NCBI RefSeq assembly: GCF_910592395.1
Contig: NC_088321.1
Coordinates: forward strand, 5,084,001-5,148,000
Source of the DNA: Lineus longissimus
Taxonomy: Eukaryota; Nemertea; Pilidiophora; Heteronemertea; Lineidae
Reading direction: 5' to 3'
Length of the DNA: 64,000 bases
Made by a program: the position numbers and the translations under genes
Shown: positions 1 through 11,005 of the stretch, piece after piece
Layout: each line of letters begins with the position of its first letter
Position numbering within the stretch: position 1 is the stretch's first letter
The notes under the pieces: model-generated
What the model saw: the letters and a program-made list of their open reading frames with translations, nothing else
What the model was told of the DNA's origin: nothing
Database searches by the model: none

Positions 1-1018
1 GCACGTTCTTGTGTTTGAGAGGAGGATACATTTACATTCCCGGCCTCATTACAAATGTCTCACAATGTGGTAAAAGAGTCTCTATCCGGCATGTCCGGCA
101 AACAATGGCAAAGCCACCGCGCTGACAGCTGTATCGAAAGCTATTTTAACAGATATATCAAAGGTGTAATTAAAGAAAATATTGCCTGTGACACAATTCA
201 ATAAGATGTAATCATTATTCTTCGCGCCATTAAAAATGACCATTCAGGACCCGGATGTGCAGGATTTCGCACTCCGCATATTCTGAGTGACTTTTATGAC
301 CTCCGCTTTACAGCGGTCCCAGCTCGGAACAGCAGAATGGGAGACACGTCGCCTGATTTCTTTTCAAAAGCTTGATTTCGAGTAAAATGCGGATTGAGGC
401 TACTGTCAATGGAGACATATACTTGTAATGTGCGTGTTTGATAGCCCAATAGAGGAGATTACTTAAAATACAACGATATAATATGTCAATTTTGACCGGC
501 ACAGCACCCGTTATCAATCTAGCTCTTCTAGACAAAAAAAGGTCCTTGAAACTGATGAGGTATAAAAACCAAGAGCGGCTATAAAATTGACTGGTTAAAA
601 GGCCTACCTAATGAGTTGCTTTCGCCTGGTATGGTTGTAACTTACCACGAATTTCCTTCACAGTATAATGCTCGCCATTGTTTTCCTCACAATTCGAAAA
701 AACCCATCGTGTTCGCAATTTTAATGTATTAGATTACAGCGAACCTCATGATGCGCTTGATCGATCAGGTGTAGATAAATTCTCAGCGGTACAGAAAAAT
801 AATTCTGTAAGGTAAAATGGTGAACTCAACCTTTTCCCATGGGTAAACTTTGGCTTGCGCAGGGTGTCAACAGCATTTTTTATGCTGTTCATTTAATTTT
901 CAAGCGGATAACCGTTGCTATGATCTGACATGTTTTATAGGTCTATCTAGTGAACAGGTCCATTGACACTTGTTGTAAGCACTGGGTAATTGCAACAACG
1001 TTAAATTTAACAACAATG
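1..1018. other. No gene recognised
   Basis: I see no credible exon, RNA gene or structured repeat here. Reading frames are short and closed on both strands. Confidence 0.5.
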
Positions 1019-1019
1019 A

Positions 1020-1124
1020 AAATCGACCGACCGTAATCAAAGAGTAATGATGAGGTCTCCATCAAGGTGATTCACGGCGATTGCTTACCAATTTCCCCTG
1101 AAAGAAAAAATGCGGGGGATGTAA
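1020..1124 (+). repeat. Diverged direct repeat, copy 1
   Basis: Begins aatcgaccgaccg and contains ggcgattgcttacc and ctgaaagaaaaaatgc. A diverged second copy lies about 400 bases downstream at 1419-1527 in the same orientation. Non-coding; family unknown. Confidence 0.65.
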
Positions 1125-1418
1125 CGTGTGTTGCTATATAATATGAAGGAATGTATTTATCAATGACTTTAAAGGTGCACTATTTTACTTGTATTTAGAA
1201 TACCATATCATGCTTTTATACCGAATTAGGTGCCAGAGGATGCTTCTTACAGATTATTGTTGATTACTGCATTTATATGAATAACCAATTTTTTTTCAAT
1301 CAAATTACAATTTATATTTGCAATCTTTTACTGAATTTTCAAGTGAGCGTATCATTATCCATATTTCATCAGTTGTTCTCATCACATCGATGATGGTGAT
1401 TGCTACCGCCTGCCCTGA

Positions 1419-1527
1419 CAATCGACCGACTGTTAACAAAAGTTGATGACGACGAGGCCTCCATCTAGGTTATTCCTGGCGATTGCTTACCTCTTTTCTC
1501 TGAAAGAAAAAATGCACGAGACGTAAG
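1419..1527 (+). repeat. Diverged direct repeat, copy 2
   Basis: Same layout as 1020-1124 (aatcgaccgac, ggcgattgcttacc, ctgaaagaaaaaatgc) with scattered substitutions. The 300 bases between the copies look unique. Confidence 0.65.
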
Positions 1528-1775
1528 GTTTAGAAATATCGAAATGGAAGGAAAACAATACATTAAACCCTGGTATATCAATTTACTAATTATAAGACGA
1601 GTGTTCAAAAAATACAAGACCTAACATAAATAAATAATAAGAACCAACTCGGTAAATAAACTGAAACCAGGTAATACAAAGACCCAACCTGTGCTGGTAA
1701 GAAAACTAATCTGATCTGTCATGTATGGCTGGCGCGAGTGGACAAAATTCAGAATTATGTCACGACATAAATAGA

Positions 1776-2275
1776 AATTGTGGTGCCCAATAAATCAACC
1801 AATCAAAACATCGGATCTCGTGAATTATGCCGCGGCAGAATTCAGAAATATGCCACGGCATAAATAGGAATTGTGGCGTGGCATAATTAGACCAATGAGA
1901 AGGTGGCAATCGTTTTATTTATGGTGCGGCATAATCGTACTTCCGGCCAATATTTCTATTCATGCCGGGGCATAATTCACGAGATCCGAGGTTTTGATTG
2001 GTTGATTTATGGTGCACCACAATTCCGATTTACTTCCGTCCTCTATCAATGACACTTCCGTCCAGAATTCCTTTATATGCCGCGGCATATTCACGAGATC
2101 CGAGGTTTTGATTGGTTGATTTATGGTGCACCACAATTCCGATTTACTTCCGTCCTCCATAAATGACACTTCCGTCCAGAATTCCTATTCATGCCGCGGC
2201 ATAATTCACGAGATCCGAGGTTTTGATTGGTCGATTTATGGTGCACCACAATTCCGAGTTATGCCGTGGCCAGCC
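1776..2275. repeat. Repeat array built on ATGCCGCGGCAT
   Basis: A unit of about 114-115 bases (cacgagatccgagg, ttttgattggt, tttatggtgcaccacaattcc, ttccgtcc, then atgccgcggcataatt) recurs from 1978, 2092 and 2207. The segment 1776-1835 is the same unit in reverse complement (accaatcaaaac, ggatctcgtgaattatgccg). Between them the palindrome appears in degenerate forms (atgccacggcat, gtggcgtggcataatt). The result is an inverted repeat with a tandemly expanded right arm, as in a MITE that has amplified locally. No coding potential. Confidence 0.8.
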
Positions 2276-3039
2276 ATAGTCGTGCGAGGGGCTATTTAGA
2301 AGGTAGGTTCCGAATGTATTTTTGCTATTTTAATCACAGTTCGAGTTTACAATTTAGCCAACTCGGCTGCTACCATTTCCAATCACCTTCCACACTGCAA
2401 TTATATCAGTTCCCATCATTAAATAGTACATACATTGAAATATTCAAAATCTGACTGAACTATCACGCTATTCCGTTTTTGATATCGACTGGACCCGAGT
2501 GACCCCCCCCCCCCCCCCCCCCACCCCACACCACCCCTGCAATAACAAGCCGCCAAATCCTTTAATGCGTACGGTAATATCTCGCCAGACACGGTTGCAG
2601 ATTTAGGCAAACTCGGTGATTGCCTTATAATATTGCTTATGCCTTGCAGTGAGTCACCCTGTTCATCCGCATGGTAACCGACTTTCACGAATAAGTCTTC
2701 TGCTATTGACATCCCGGATTATTTTAGGGGATTCTTAGACTTGTAATTTGTTGTTAAGTATCCACAACGTCCAAACATTTCGAAACAATTACCGAAAAAC
2801 AATATGAAGGTGTGTCGCCGCAGGCACTGTGGGCCAGTACATGATGCAGACTATTGCTTTAACTCTTCCCCTCCAATATAATGTACATCACATTGGCCGA
2901 GGCGGAACCTTTCCACTCAGACTCATCTTTATGTAAATGTTGTAATGCATAATGTACGAAGAAGTTGGTTAATGCCCTTGGTGGACTTTGATAGACATTT
3001 TGTTTTGGCGCCAACAATGCCTCGATCGTTGCTCAATAA
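2276..3039. other. No gene recognised; poly-C tract
   Basis: Contains a run of about 20 C at about 2503-2522 followed by a C-rich tail. Nothing else recognisable. Confidence 0.5.
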
Positions 3040-3895
3040 CAGAAACCGACTCCAGAGACGTGTACACGAAGCCATCTGTCAAGTTGTAGCATAATGGCAT
3101 CCATCACTCTTTGTCGTGATTGCCTTTCAAAGTGACTCAGGATCAGTTTTGCCCATATGACATTTACTAGTGGTTGCTCCTCATAGTTCAGTGTTTCCAT
3201 ACAATACATGACTTTTCAATAGAGGGAATATAGAAAAAACGTGTCGATCTCTCATCAGCGCTCCCTAACAATGAGGGGAAAGTCCAAGAAACGAAAATAC
3301 TCAAAAACTTTCACCGATGCCTTCTGGTACTGATTTATACTTAGGGTTGCAGGAAGTTGATAGGCACAGTCATGGGGAGGGTTCTTCCACAAGGACACTG
3401 AGACGAAGTATCCAAGTGTTTCCTTTAACATGTATCAAGAGTAAAAACCTGGATCAGCCGATTATGACTATAGGTTCTGACCACTGTGCCAGTTATTTCT
3501 CTTGGCATTGCATTGGTACAAAAATATCCAGATACGTGTCGAGCACTTCAAAAAGGCATGTCCCATTTACAATGAAATTATACTTGCCGGCAAAAAAGGC
3601 ACTTCCTCCGCATCGTTCATGCGGCGACACGTTGTTTAGCTTATCTTTCATACTTTGGAGTAAATATTCCTGATGTCAACCATGATTTGCCTTCACACGA
3701 CAAATCAGCAAATGGTCAAATCTCATTAAAGGGTCTTAGTTTTCTTCACCAGGGTCTCATGTTTTTACCTTGTGAGGACTCAGCCATTTTTTACCTGGTG
3801 AGGTCGTACTGTTTCTACCATGCAGGGTCATAAATGATGTACCTGGTTTGGTTTTACTTTCTCCTGGGTCAGAAGATGTAGTGTTCTCCACACCA

Positions 3896-4596
3896 TTAAA
3901 AAAAGGGCGGCCCGCCCCTCTTAAACCATCCCGCCCCTCTTGAATTTTCCTTCCGCCCCTTTAAAATTGTCCCGTATCCGACAACGTTCTTTTGCGTATC
4001 ATGGGCCGGCAACAACAATAAACGGAACAGCCGCGAACAGACGATCAATCCCGTTGCTTGGTTACCGATCACCGCATTCCGTATGCGGGACCACGCAGTG
4101 TAATTAATGCAACAGCGCAATGGCCTCCAATCAAACCGAAGCGCGGGAATGTATTGCCAGAGCTACGCATAAATTACCAGTATTGATTTTCTAGTGCGAC
4201 ATGCGGCCGGGTCGTGTAGCGGTTTCGTTGGCGGGATGGTTTCTGGCAGGCGATCGGGCTTAGAACGAAGGGCGGGATGCGGGCAGGAAGCTCCAAAGAA
4301 GGACCGAAAACCTAACCCAACCCCCTATGATTCTTATTGCATATCTGCACGAATCTCAGGACCGAAGTTTCCGGAGATTTGACATCTCTGACATTAACAG
4401 GCGCTTACGGTACCACTTCATGTAGCTAAGAATCATTATGCTCAAGTTCCGTCCCGACGAAACTTTGGAAATTTGTCTTCGTAATAAATGGGCTCGATTT
4501 CAATGAATTTTATGCCTACTAAATAGCTGAAATCGCATCCCAGAGCATCGGTGCGTCCATGGTCAGAAATGCGGGCCTAAATCCGCCCCTTTTAAA
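3896..4596. mobile_element. Private insertion with short GGGCGG terminal inverted repeats
   Basis: Absent from the sister block at about 17590-17890. It opens ttaaaaaaagggcgg and closes ccgccccttttaaa, an imperfect 14-15 base inverted repeat. The interior is G/C-rich near the ends and has no convincing transposase frame. Probably a non-autonomous DNA element; the exact target duplication is not resolved. Confidence 0.45.
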
Positions 4597-6524
4597 TCAG
4601 ATCCTGTGGAGAATGGATAAGTCAACTTATACCAATATTTCAAAGATGTTGCGAACATATGTAGCTAATCATCCGAGGTCTTGGTTAGAGGTGGGGACAG
4701 CCACATCGCAAGTTTAAATGCCCGCAACTGCTTGTCACGATCCAAATAAATAAATCGCTGCTGAATTTAATCCAAAATATAAGACAAATCAACCACTTCT
4801 CTCGATCCCACTCCTTCACCATTAGCAGATTGCCTGGTGAAAGACTTTGCCTACTTCACAAAACCATAGTCTTTATATAAAAGGACATCATGACTTGATT
4901 TCATTGTTTGTTATGACCATGCGTATCCTTCATCCTGAGATCAGGCTTTTTTACTCCTATGTCGTATACAAAACCCTGAGAAAAAGCAGTACAATCCTCT
5001 GGGAAGGGTGGCTGTTCCGATTACTTTACACACCTTGTGTAGTTTATGTTCAGATTTGCGATATATTACAATTAGACAGGTCTTAATAAAATCTAAGAAG
5101 TTCCTGATGTTTTGATCCTTTAAGCCACATCGATTTCTTGCTACTCAACATTCTAGATTTGTTGTAGTGTTTTTGTGTCTTTATCAAGAAATAAAATAAA
5201 CTTGCAGCGGGAACGTGCGATTCGGCAATTCAAGCTTAAAAGCGGATTTCGCACGACTAGCGATTCAGCCTGCTACTTACTATTTCCCGGGAAGTAAAAA
5301 TGTGCCTTCTTATTTCCTGTTCAAAGGTCTGGCCCAGATCAGTAACTCTAAGGACTATTAAATGATGAACATGACTGTTGACAATAGGGCCCACATTTGG
5401 CTAACACTCAGAATGTCACGTTTGACTTGATGATGCATAAGAAGGGCATTGTGTTGCTCGTGCGAATTCGCTTTTAATACAGAGCTATGCTTGGATTGGG
5501 CACTTTTCTGTTACCGCTACAATCTGTCTGAAGGGTGTGGATTTCACCAGGCGTTTGAAATATCGAGTATATTGAAAACAACTGGTGCCAGGATTCGTAT
5601 CATCCAGTGAGACACCTTCAATCGTCCTGACTGCATCTGGAGTTGCTGTTATTACCTCCAAATATTATTACCTCCAAAGCATCCTAAAATTCCAAGATGT
5701 CTATGCAAAGATAGTCCTTTCAAAGAGAGGATAATCATACCAAAGACAGACCAGTGGGGACTGAAGACTAAGGCCTACTGCAATTCTCCATGTCTTTATA
5801 CCCCCCCCCCCCCCCCCCCCACAGATAATGTTGGCCCGATGTCAGCTTGCCCATGGGGAGACGGTCCCATGCCTATTTGGTGATGGATAGAATGGTTCAG
5901 TGCTATAGAGAATCAAGACCTTCAATACCCTAGAGATTGAAAGAGCATGATATACTGTAAAATCGGACTTAAAACATCACTTCTGTAAACCAGCCCACTT
6001 CATTACTATGACGGTCACATGGCAGCACATGCAGTAATAATCTGTAATAATACATGTACTATCTGCTTTCTGATCAAACGCAAATAGGCCTAGTAGTCAT
6101 TGGCTTTGAACTTCATAGAACTGACACCAGTAATGTGACATTGGAAGTAGGCCTATTGTGAAATTATTGAGAGGAGAAAACCAGCTCTGATCATTTCTGA
6201 ATTTCAAGGTCGCGTACAAAAACTTGTACAGGTTGTCCCAATAAAAAAAATTTCGAAGACCAATTTTAATTTATTTTTCACTGAATTGGGTTTTGCTAAT
6301 TACACATCACTTTCTTAAATGTCTAAAATGGTGGGTCCAGGAGTCTGTAGGGTTGTTCTATAGGAGTCCAACACAGATCGGAGAAGATTAAAGTTAGCTG
6401 TTAGCCACAGTTTTGAAGGTTCATTACACCCTGATCATGCTAAACTTCCACCATATACAACGCGTATCACATCTGAAAGTCCAATCATTCCGCATCCGCC
6501 CTGCTCATCAGTATTTGCTGTTTG

Positions 6525-7028
6525 CCATGCCTTTCATGCCTTTCATGCCTTCCATGCCTTTCGCGCGTTCATCACCGTGAGGTCTAACGGCTGCCGCAGG
6601 TATGTGCAGCCCACTGGAACCAACTGCAGAATTCCCCACATCTCAGTAATCCGCATCCAAAATGTTCTGTCCTGTACGTGGGGTCGAAAATGGTCAACTA
6701 TCAAGAAGTAATTTCTCTCCTTCCACGAATGGTTGCAGAACCTCAGATACCCAGTGGTCAAGTATAGGGTTTCCTTCCTCATCCACCCTGTTTGTTAAGA
6801 CGTGTACTTCACATTTTCCGGCAACTTCTCATTTTCCAAGGCGTCTATTTGGCGTATAATCTTATAATGGTCCGCAAATTCTTTCAATGAGGTGACAGCA
6901 CCATTTACCAAAGCTTCTTCGAAGTCGCGCAAGTACTTGATTTTCTCCGACACGAGCCTTTTCTGGCATTTGGGATTCATCTTGCAGTATAGAAGGTGTG
7001 AGAAAACGAAGCGTGCTAAACCAAGCAT
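6525..7028 (-). pseudogene. Pogo/Tigger-like DDE transposase remnant
   Basis: Two blocks in different frames. The upstream block (7028 down to 6795) has a possible HTH-like N-terminus (SEKIKYLRDFEEA, then TSLKEFADHYKI). The downstream block (6782 to 6543) carries the C-terminal half of a DDE_1 domain: LIVDHFRPHV, whose Asp aligns with the second catalytic residue, and VPVGCTYLRQPLDLTV, matching the family's VPxGCTxxLQPLD signature with the third acidic residue. The CENP-B-type HTH and the first catalytic motif are missing between them, so this is an internally deleted copy. About 165 codons remain of a protein that is usually 450-600 residues. It lies in TA-flanked inverted repeats, as expected of a Tc1/mariner-pogo relative. 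Confidence 0.72.
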
Positions 7029-7396
7029 TTCATAGGCCTAAACATTCAACACCCAACAAATCCTTAGATGAAAAACAGCTTTCATAAAGCACTAAATACA
7101 ATAAATTTTTCTTTTGTGACACCCGTTATATAAAACTGGTCGATTCTGGTATGACACAAACTCCTTTTATGAAAAGTAATAACGATTAGGCCTACATGAT
7201 CATGTCCATCCAAGGCCCAGTCAAGTCAATAAACTAAACCTAAATCTGTTGATGCTTGTGTAACGGAGTTAACAGAGGGAGGCCCTTTTCAAATTCACAT
7301 GTTTCGTCAGTTCGTTCGGGAAACGGTAGATGGCAGCAGGATCCGGGTTCGCGCATGCGCAGGGGAATCGCGCGCGGGATTCGATCGCGTTCGTAT

Positions 7397-7478
7397 GCTA
7401 ATAAATTCCCGTTCTTTGGAACTTTGGTGTTTTGCTCCGTACTTAAATGCGAACTCCCGTTGTGTCTTTCAGGTATGT
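7397..7478 (+). repeat. 80-base direct repeat, copy 1
   Basis: Reads gctaataaattcccgttct, then gaactttgg(t/c)gttttgctcc, then gttgtgtctttcagg. Repeated at 8222-8302. Each copy carries an aataaa-like motif and a pyrimidine-CAG, so an LTR or terminal-exon origin is possible but unproven. Both copies lie inside the pogo-like element 5955-8453. Confidence 0.75.
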
Positions 7479-8221
7479 ACCTTGGTATTACCTGTATTCT
7501 ATGCCTAAAGACCCCTAGAATATGTGTATCACGACTAGCCAAGTGTTTCAAGTGTTTTAAGTTTTCGATGATTTTGTTGGGCGTCAAGTGCGCAGCGCAC
7601 AGAATTCAGAGTGCCGTCAGAGCGCACAGGTCGAGCCAGGTTTTTGGCTTCATAAGAATGTTTTGGCTCTTTAACGATATAGTAATGGGTGTTGTAGTTC
7701 GTAACAATAGCCCGTAGGTTTAGTAAAGTGTATTTAGAGTACAGAATGTCTTGTTGTTGAGCCGTATAGTCGGGTTGAATGCGGGCCGATCGGGCCAAAA
7801 CTGGTCACGTCGTAGTTAGTCAGTTTGGTCAATAGAGGGCGCGCAGCAGGGCGCGCAGCAGGTATTAATCCGTTGTCGTGGAGATTGGGTCACGTGTTAC
7901 TGACGCTTTTATTTAGGCTTACTGAAGTTATGTTTAGGGTTATGTTCAACGTCTAGAGCTGAGTTTATCATTAGTTTTAGGGGGGATTTCTATTATAAGC
8001 AACTGCTGTGGGTTTTATGGACCAAGACCCCGTGCAGTTGAGTAAATCCTTCCCCGGTTGTTTGTGTGGTTTTTAGCTGTTTCAAGGGAGGCAGTAGTTA
8101 AATACTGATGTATTTCAGGAATGTATAAAGACCATGTTTGGTCTAAGATGTTGTGGCAACCGGGGTTGCCATGGTTACCAAGTTATATCAAATTGTAATT
8201 TGATATTTATCTTTGTTCTTC

Positions 8222-8302
8222 TGCTAATAAATTCCCGTTCTTCGGAACTTTGGCGTTTTGCTCCGTACTTCAATGCGAACTCACGTTGTGTCTTTCAGGC
8301 AG
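8222..8302 (+). repeat. 80-base direct repeat, copy 2
   Basis: About 93% identical to 7397-7478. Sequence just upstream (tgtggcaaccgggg, 8151) and downstream (ccccggtaacactggg, 8322) is reminiscent of LTR edges, but no paired LTR or primer site is visible. Confidence 0.7.
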
Positions 8303-10731
8303 TACCGCCTCTCATCCCATTAACCCCGGTAACACTGGGTCTTGAACAATGATTGGAGAAACCATGCATATACAATAGACTAACCAACCCACCTTGCCAA
8401 AGTGGGTTGGACATCCTGATATCCAGAAGTGATTCTTAAGTCAGATTTTACAGTAATTGCTTTTTACTTACGACACCTCGATCAGGACGGTTTGCTCCGT
8501 CATCCACTTGTGTCGGCCATTTGGTAAAATAGACCCAGTAAACGTTATTAATGTGAGGAAGTGAGCGAAAACGTACGCATTGAAACTTAAGACACTGGTT
8601 TTACAATATTTTCACGGCCCAAAAAATATGGCACTTCACGTACCATACTATATCTGAAAAGGCTCAACAAATTCGTTGAGTACCATCCCTTAAGATGGTG
8701 TCTTAAAAGACTGCTATCGTAATAAAGGCAAGGGTTGCTATACATGGCAACTGTCGATATCTAAGATGCTCACTATTCTGTTCCAATCATGCCCATAGGA
8801 GAGGAAGACAGAAAATACTTAGATTCGAAAGAAAAGGCATTCTTTATTGATATACGGCTTTTTCGAATGGTTTACAGTGGAGGTCGTTGCTACTATCTAT
8901 CGTCAAAGTAGTTACCAGTAAGTCATATGAACGGGCGCGTTACATACTGGCACTTTACTATTATTTCACACGATCATTCTAAATACATTTTTTAGTGATG
9001 ACCTCGATATTTCTCGCCCCAAACAATTATCATTATCAGTGGCGGCTGATAATGGAACTGTAAAAGCGATGGAGCTACGAGAGCAGAGGAAATTAGCTGG
9101 CGAACGTATGGTCCAAGAATATAGGAAAGTTAAGGCAGGGCTAGAGAGCAGTCATTGCAGATACACAGGAGTACATGTGTACCTGACCAAAAAATGGTCC
9201 GAAGCACCACTGTGAAGGTTGCAGAAAAGGTTGCTGTGAACGATTTGAAATTAAGTGGCATTTTGAAATAAAGCAAACACAATCCAAAAAAAACGTACTG
9301 CGCGAGTCTAGGCGTAACACAATTCGCAAACAGGTCAAAGTACACCTTGTTGCGCACAGTGACAGTGACAGTAAGAGACCAATACCCCAGGGAAGTACTG
9401 TTTTGTAGATTTCATTTCCTCTTTTTAGCATAACAAGTCGATGCTACAGAGAGCTTGGGAAGACACGCCCAACAAGAATAACTGACCAGATGTGTGCCTG
9501 ATATATGTGTGGGAAAGTCCAAATAAACCGCTTTCATCAATAGTTGTACGACTCACTTTCAGAGTGCAGCACTGTGTACTGCCGCTTGCAAGAACGTTAA
9601 GTCTCAATCGCATTAAAATCCATTAGTCCTTATGCCCTCTGGTATTCAAGATATTCAATGCACTAATACTAGACCTGCTTATACCGATCTCAGTTTGACG
9701 TTGCCCTGCTATCCGTTCCTGCCTTTTTAAAATCATGAAGGAAGGCACAAAGATAGGTAAAGGTACAGGATAATTCAGGAAAACTAAGAACTATCGGGTA
9801 CTTCTGTAAAATGGGTCCGGTGATAAGCAGTTAATTTATATAGTCCGTGTTTCAAATTCATAACAACCATTTTTTTATGAATGAATAAATGAGACAGAAA
9901 ACTTGTGAGTGAATATTTGAATTTCTTCATTTAGTAACGATACGATATTGCTTGTTTAGTATGTACATAATGATAAACTGCAACACATGTGGAGTTTATG
10001 ACTGACATATACTAGTAATTGACAGGGCATCTTGACCATCACTGTAATGACATTATACAGCTTTACAGACAACGCACGTCTTCACGAAAAGTAAAGCATG
10101 CACTTTTGTATGCAGTCTTTTTGGGTATAGTAGTGCTATTACTGCCCGTCGTTTGGTTTGGTTCGGAAATTTCGGACGATTGCCGAAGTCACCTTGAAAA
10201 GGTTTAGTCATTGACCAATGAGAGGGTTTCTCTTCATTTACATCAAGCACGTGGCCTAGAAATTTCGTGTTTGGCAATCAAGTTGTAATTGAATCAAGTT
10301 TTATGAAGCGAGAAGACGCAGCAGGTTGCCCCTCAACCGACCCCAAAAACCTGTGCCTTAATTGAGATCCCGGATAATAAGACAGTTGAAGTTACTTGTC
10401 CCTAATGCAGTAATAAAAAGATAATAAGTCTGTAATTATAGGGCAGTGATTGCATGCCCCGATATATATACAGAAAAATGACACGTATTTCTTCGCTGGT
10501 ACGGGCGGAGGTAACGGAGGCAATACCACTGGAAGTTCAGTATGGAGTGGCATGGCCCAACCCAACTTGGTATTATAAGATATCATATTTCGTAACTCGC
10601 GGAATATGTCGTTTCTGATACCGATGTAAAATGCAATAAAATGCTATAGCCACAATTCGTTTGTAGAGTCGCAGATGCAAGTCCACGGCTACCCTACTCC
10701 GTGCCACAGAATTATCCAACGTGCCAGTGTG

Positions 10732-10768
10732 GGATGGAATTTAAGACCAAACCTGGCCTGAACAGTTA
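10732..10768 (+). repeat. 37-base exact direct repeat, left copy
   Basis: Begins ggatggaatttaagacc and ends ggcctgaacagtta. Identical to 13310-13346. The left copy is the natural end of duplication unit 1, so the right copy is a displaced piece of that end. Confidence 0.85.
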
Positions 10769-10774
10769 CAGTCA

Positions 10775-11001
10775 GAGACAATAACACCAATGAATATTCA
10801 TAGGTTGGAGGGTCCAGGCCTATCAATTAGACGAGTGCATTTTTTTTAACTATCAAGTACATATTTGGAGAGGTATTGAAAAAATATTTGCTGTGGCAAG
10901 TCTACAGATATGAATAAATTGTTTGGTAAAAAAAGTTATTTTGAAAACCTGGCCATAGGGGGCGTCATTCAAATTTGGAGTGAAAATGGTGGTCTTGTCT
11001 C
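10775..11001. mobile_element. MITE with GAGACAA termini, copy 1
   Basis: Begins gagacaataacacc and ends ggtggtcttgtctc, giving an imperfect terminal inverted repeat, and is flanked by gtca on both sides (10771-10774 and 11002-11005). Related in inverted orientation to 32834-33073 (shared aggttggagg, tttggagaggtattg, tggcaagtctacagat). About 227 bases, non-coding. Confidence 0.7.
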
Positions 11002-11005
11002 GTCA

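Larger units (their letters stand above)
5955..8453 (-). mobile_element. Pogo/Tigger-like DNA transposon, decayed, TA-flanked
   Basis: Terminal inverted repeats of about 32 bases: left 5955-5986 begins ctgtaaaatcggacttaa, right 8422-8453 ends ttaagtcagattttacag. TA flanks both ends (5953-5954 and 8454-8455). The sister block has an uninterrupted site at about 22205, which supports the boundaries independently. The element encodes the broken minus-strand transposase at 6525-7028. The rest (7030-8420) is non-coding and holds an 80-base direct repeat and a strong hairpin next to the right end (ccaaccca...tgggttgg, 8384-8410). Confidence 0.8.
3040..10765 (+). repeat. Large direct duplication, unit 1
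   Basis: Collinear with 16294-23702 in the same orientation. Anchor pairs include gactccagagacg (about 3049 and 16303), atgactataggttctgacca (about 3465 and 17192), gggacagccacatcgcaagtt (about 4694 and 17972), aataaaataaacttgcagcggg (about 5190 and 18472) and gaggaagtgagcga (about 8552 and 22319). Identity by eye is roughly 80-85% with many indels. I find no gene in it: the frames that persist accumulate stops and replacement changes. Unit 1 carries private insertions at 3896-4596 and 5955-8453. A partial third copy of 3180-3330 occurs at 51868-52028, so at least part of the unit is a dispersed repeat. Confidence 0.8.

Noticed and set aside
3317-3673. 118-codon frame with a partial counterpart at 17193-17408
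   Set aside because: The counterpart is shorter and differs by many replacement changes; it looks like chance openness in non-coding duplicated DNA.
7256-7717. 153-codon plus-strand frame
   Set aside because: Overlaps an equally long minus-strand frame, has no domain or splice support, and lies in the non-coding part of a pogo-like element.
7900-8349. Solo LTR
   Set aside because: TGT.../...ACA-like edges and an aataaa word are present, but there is no partner LTR, target duplication or primer-binding site, so I did not call it.
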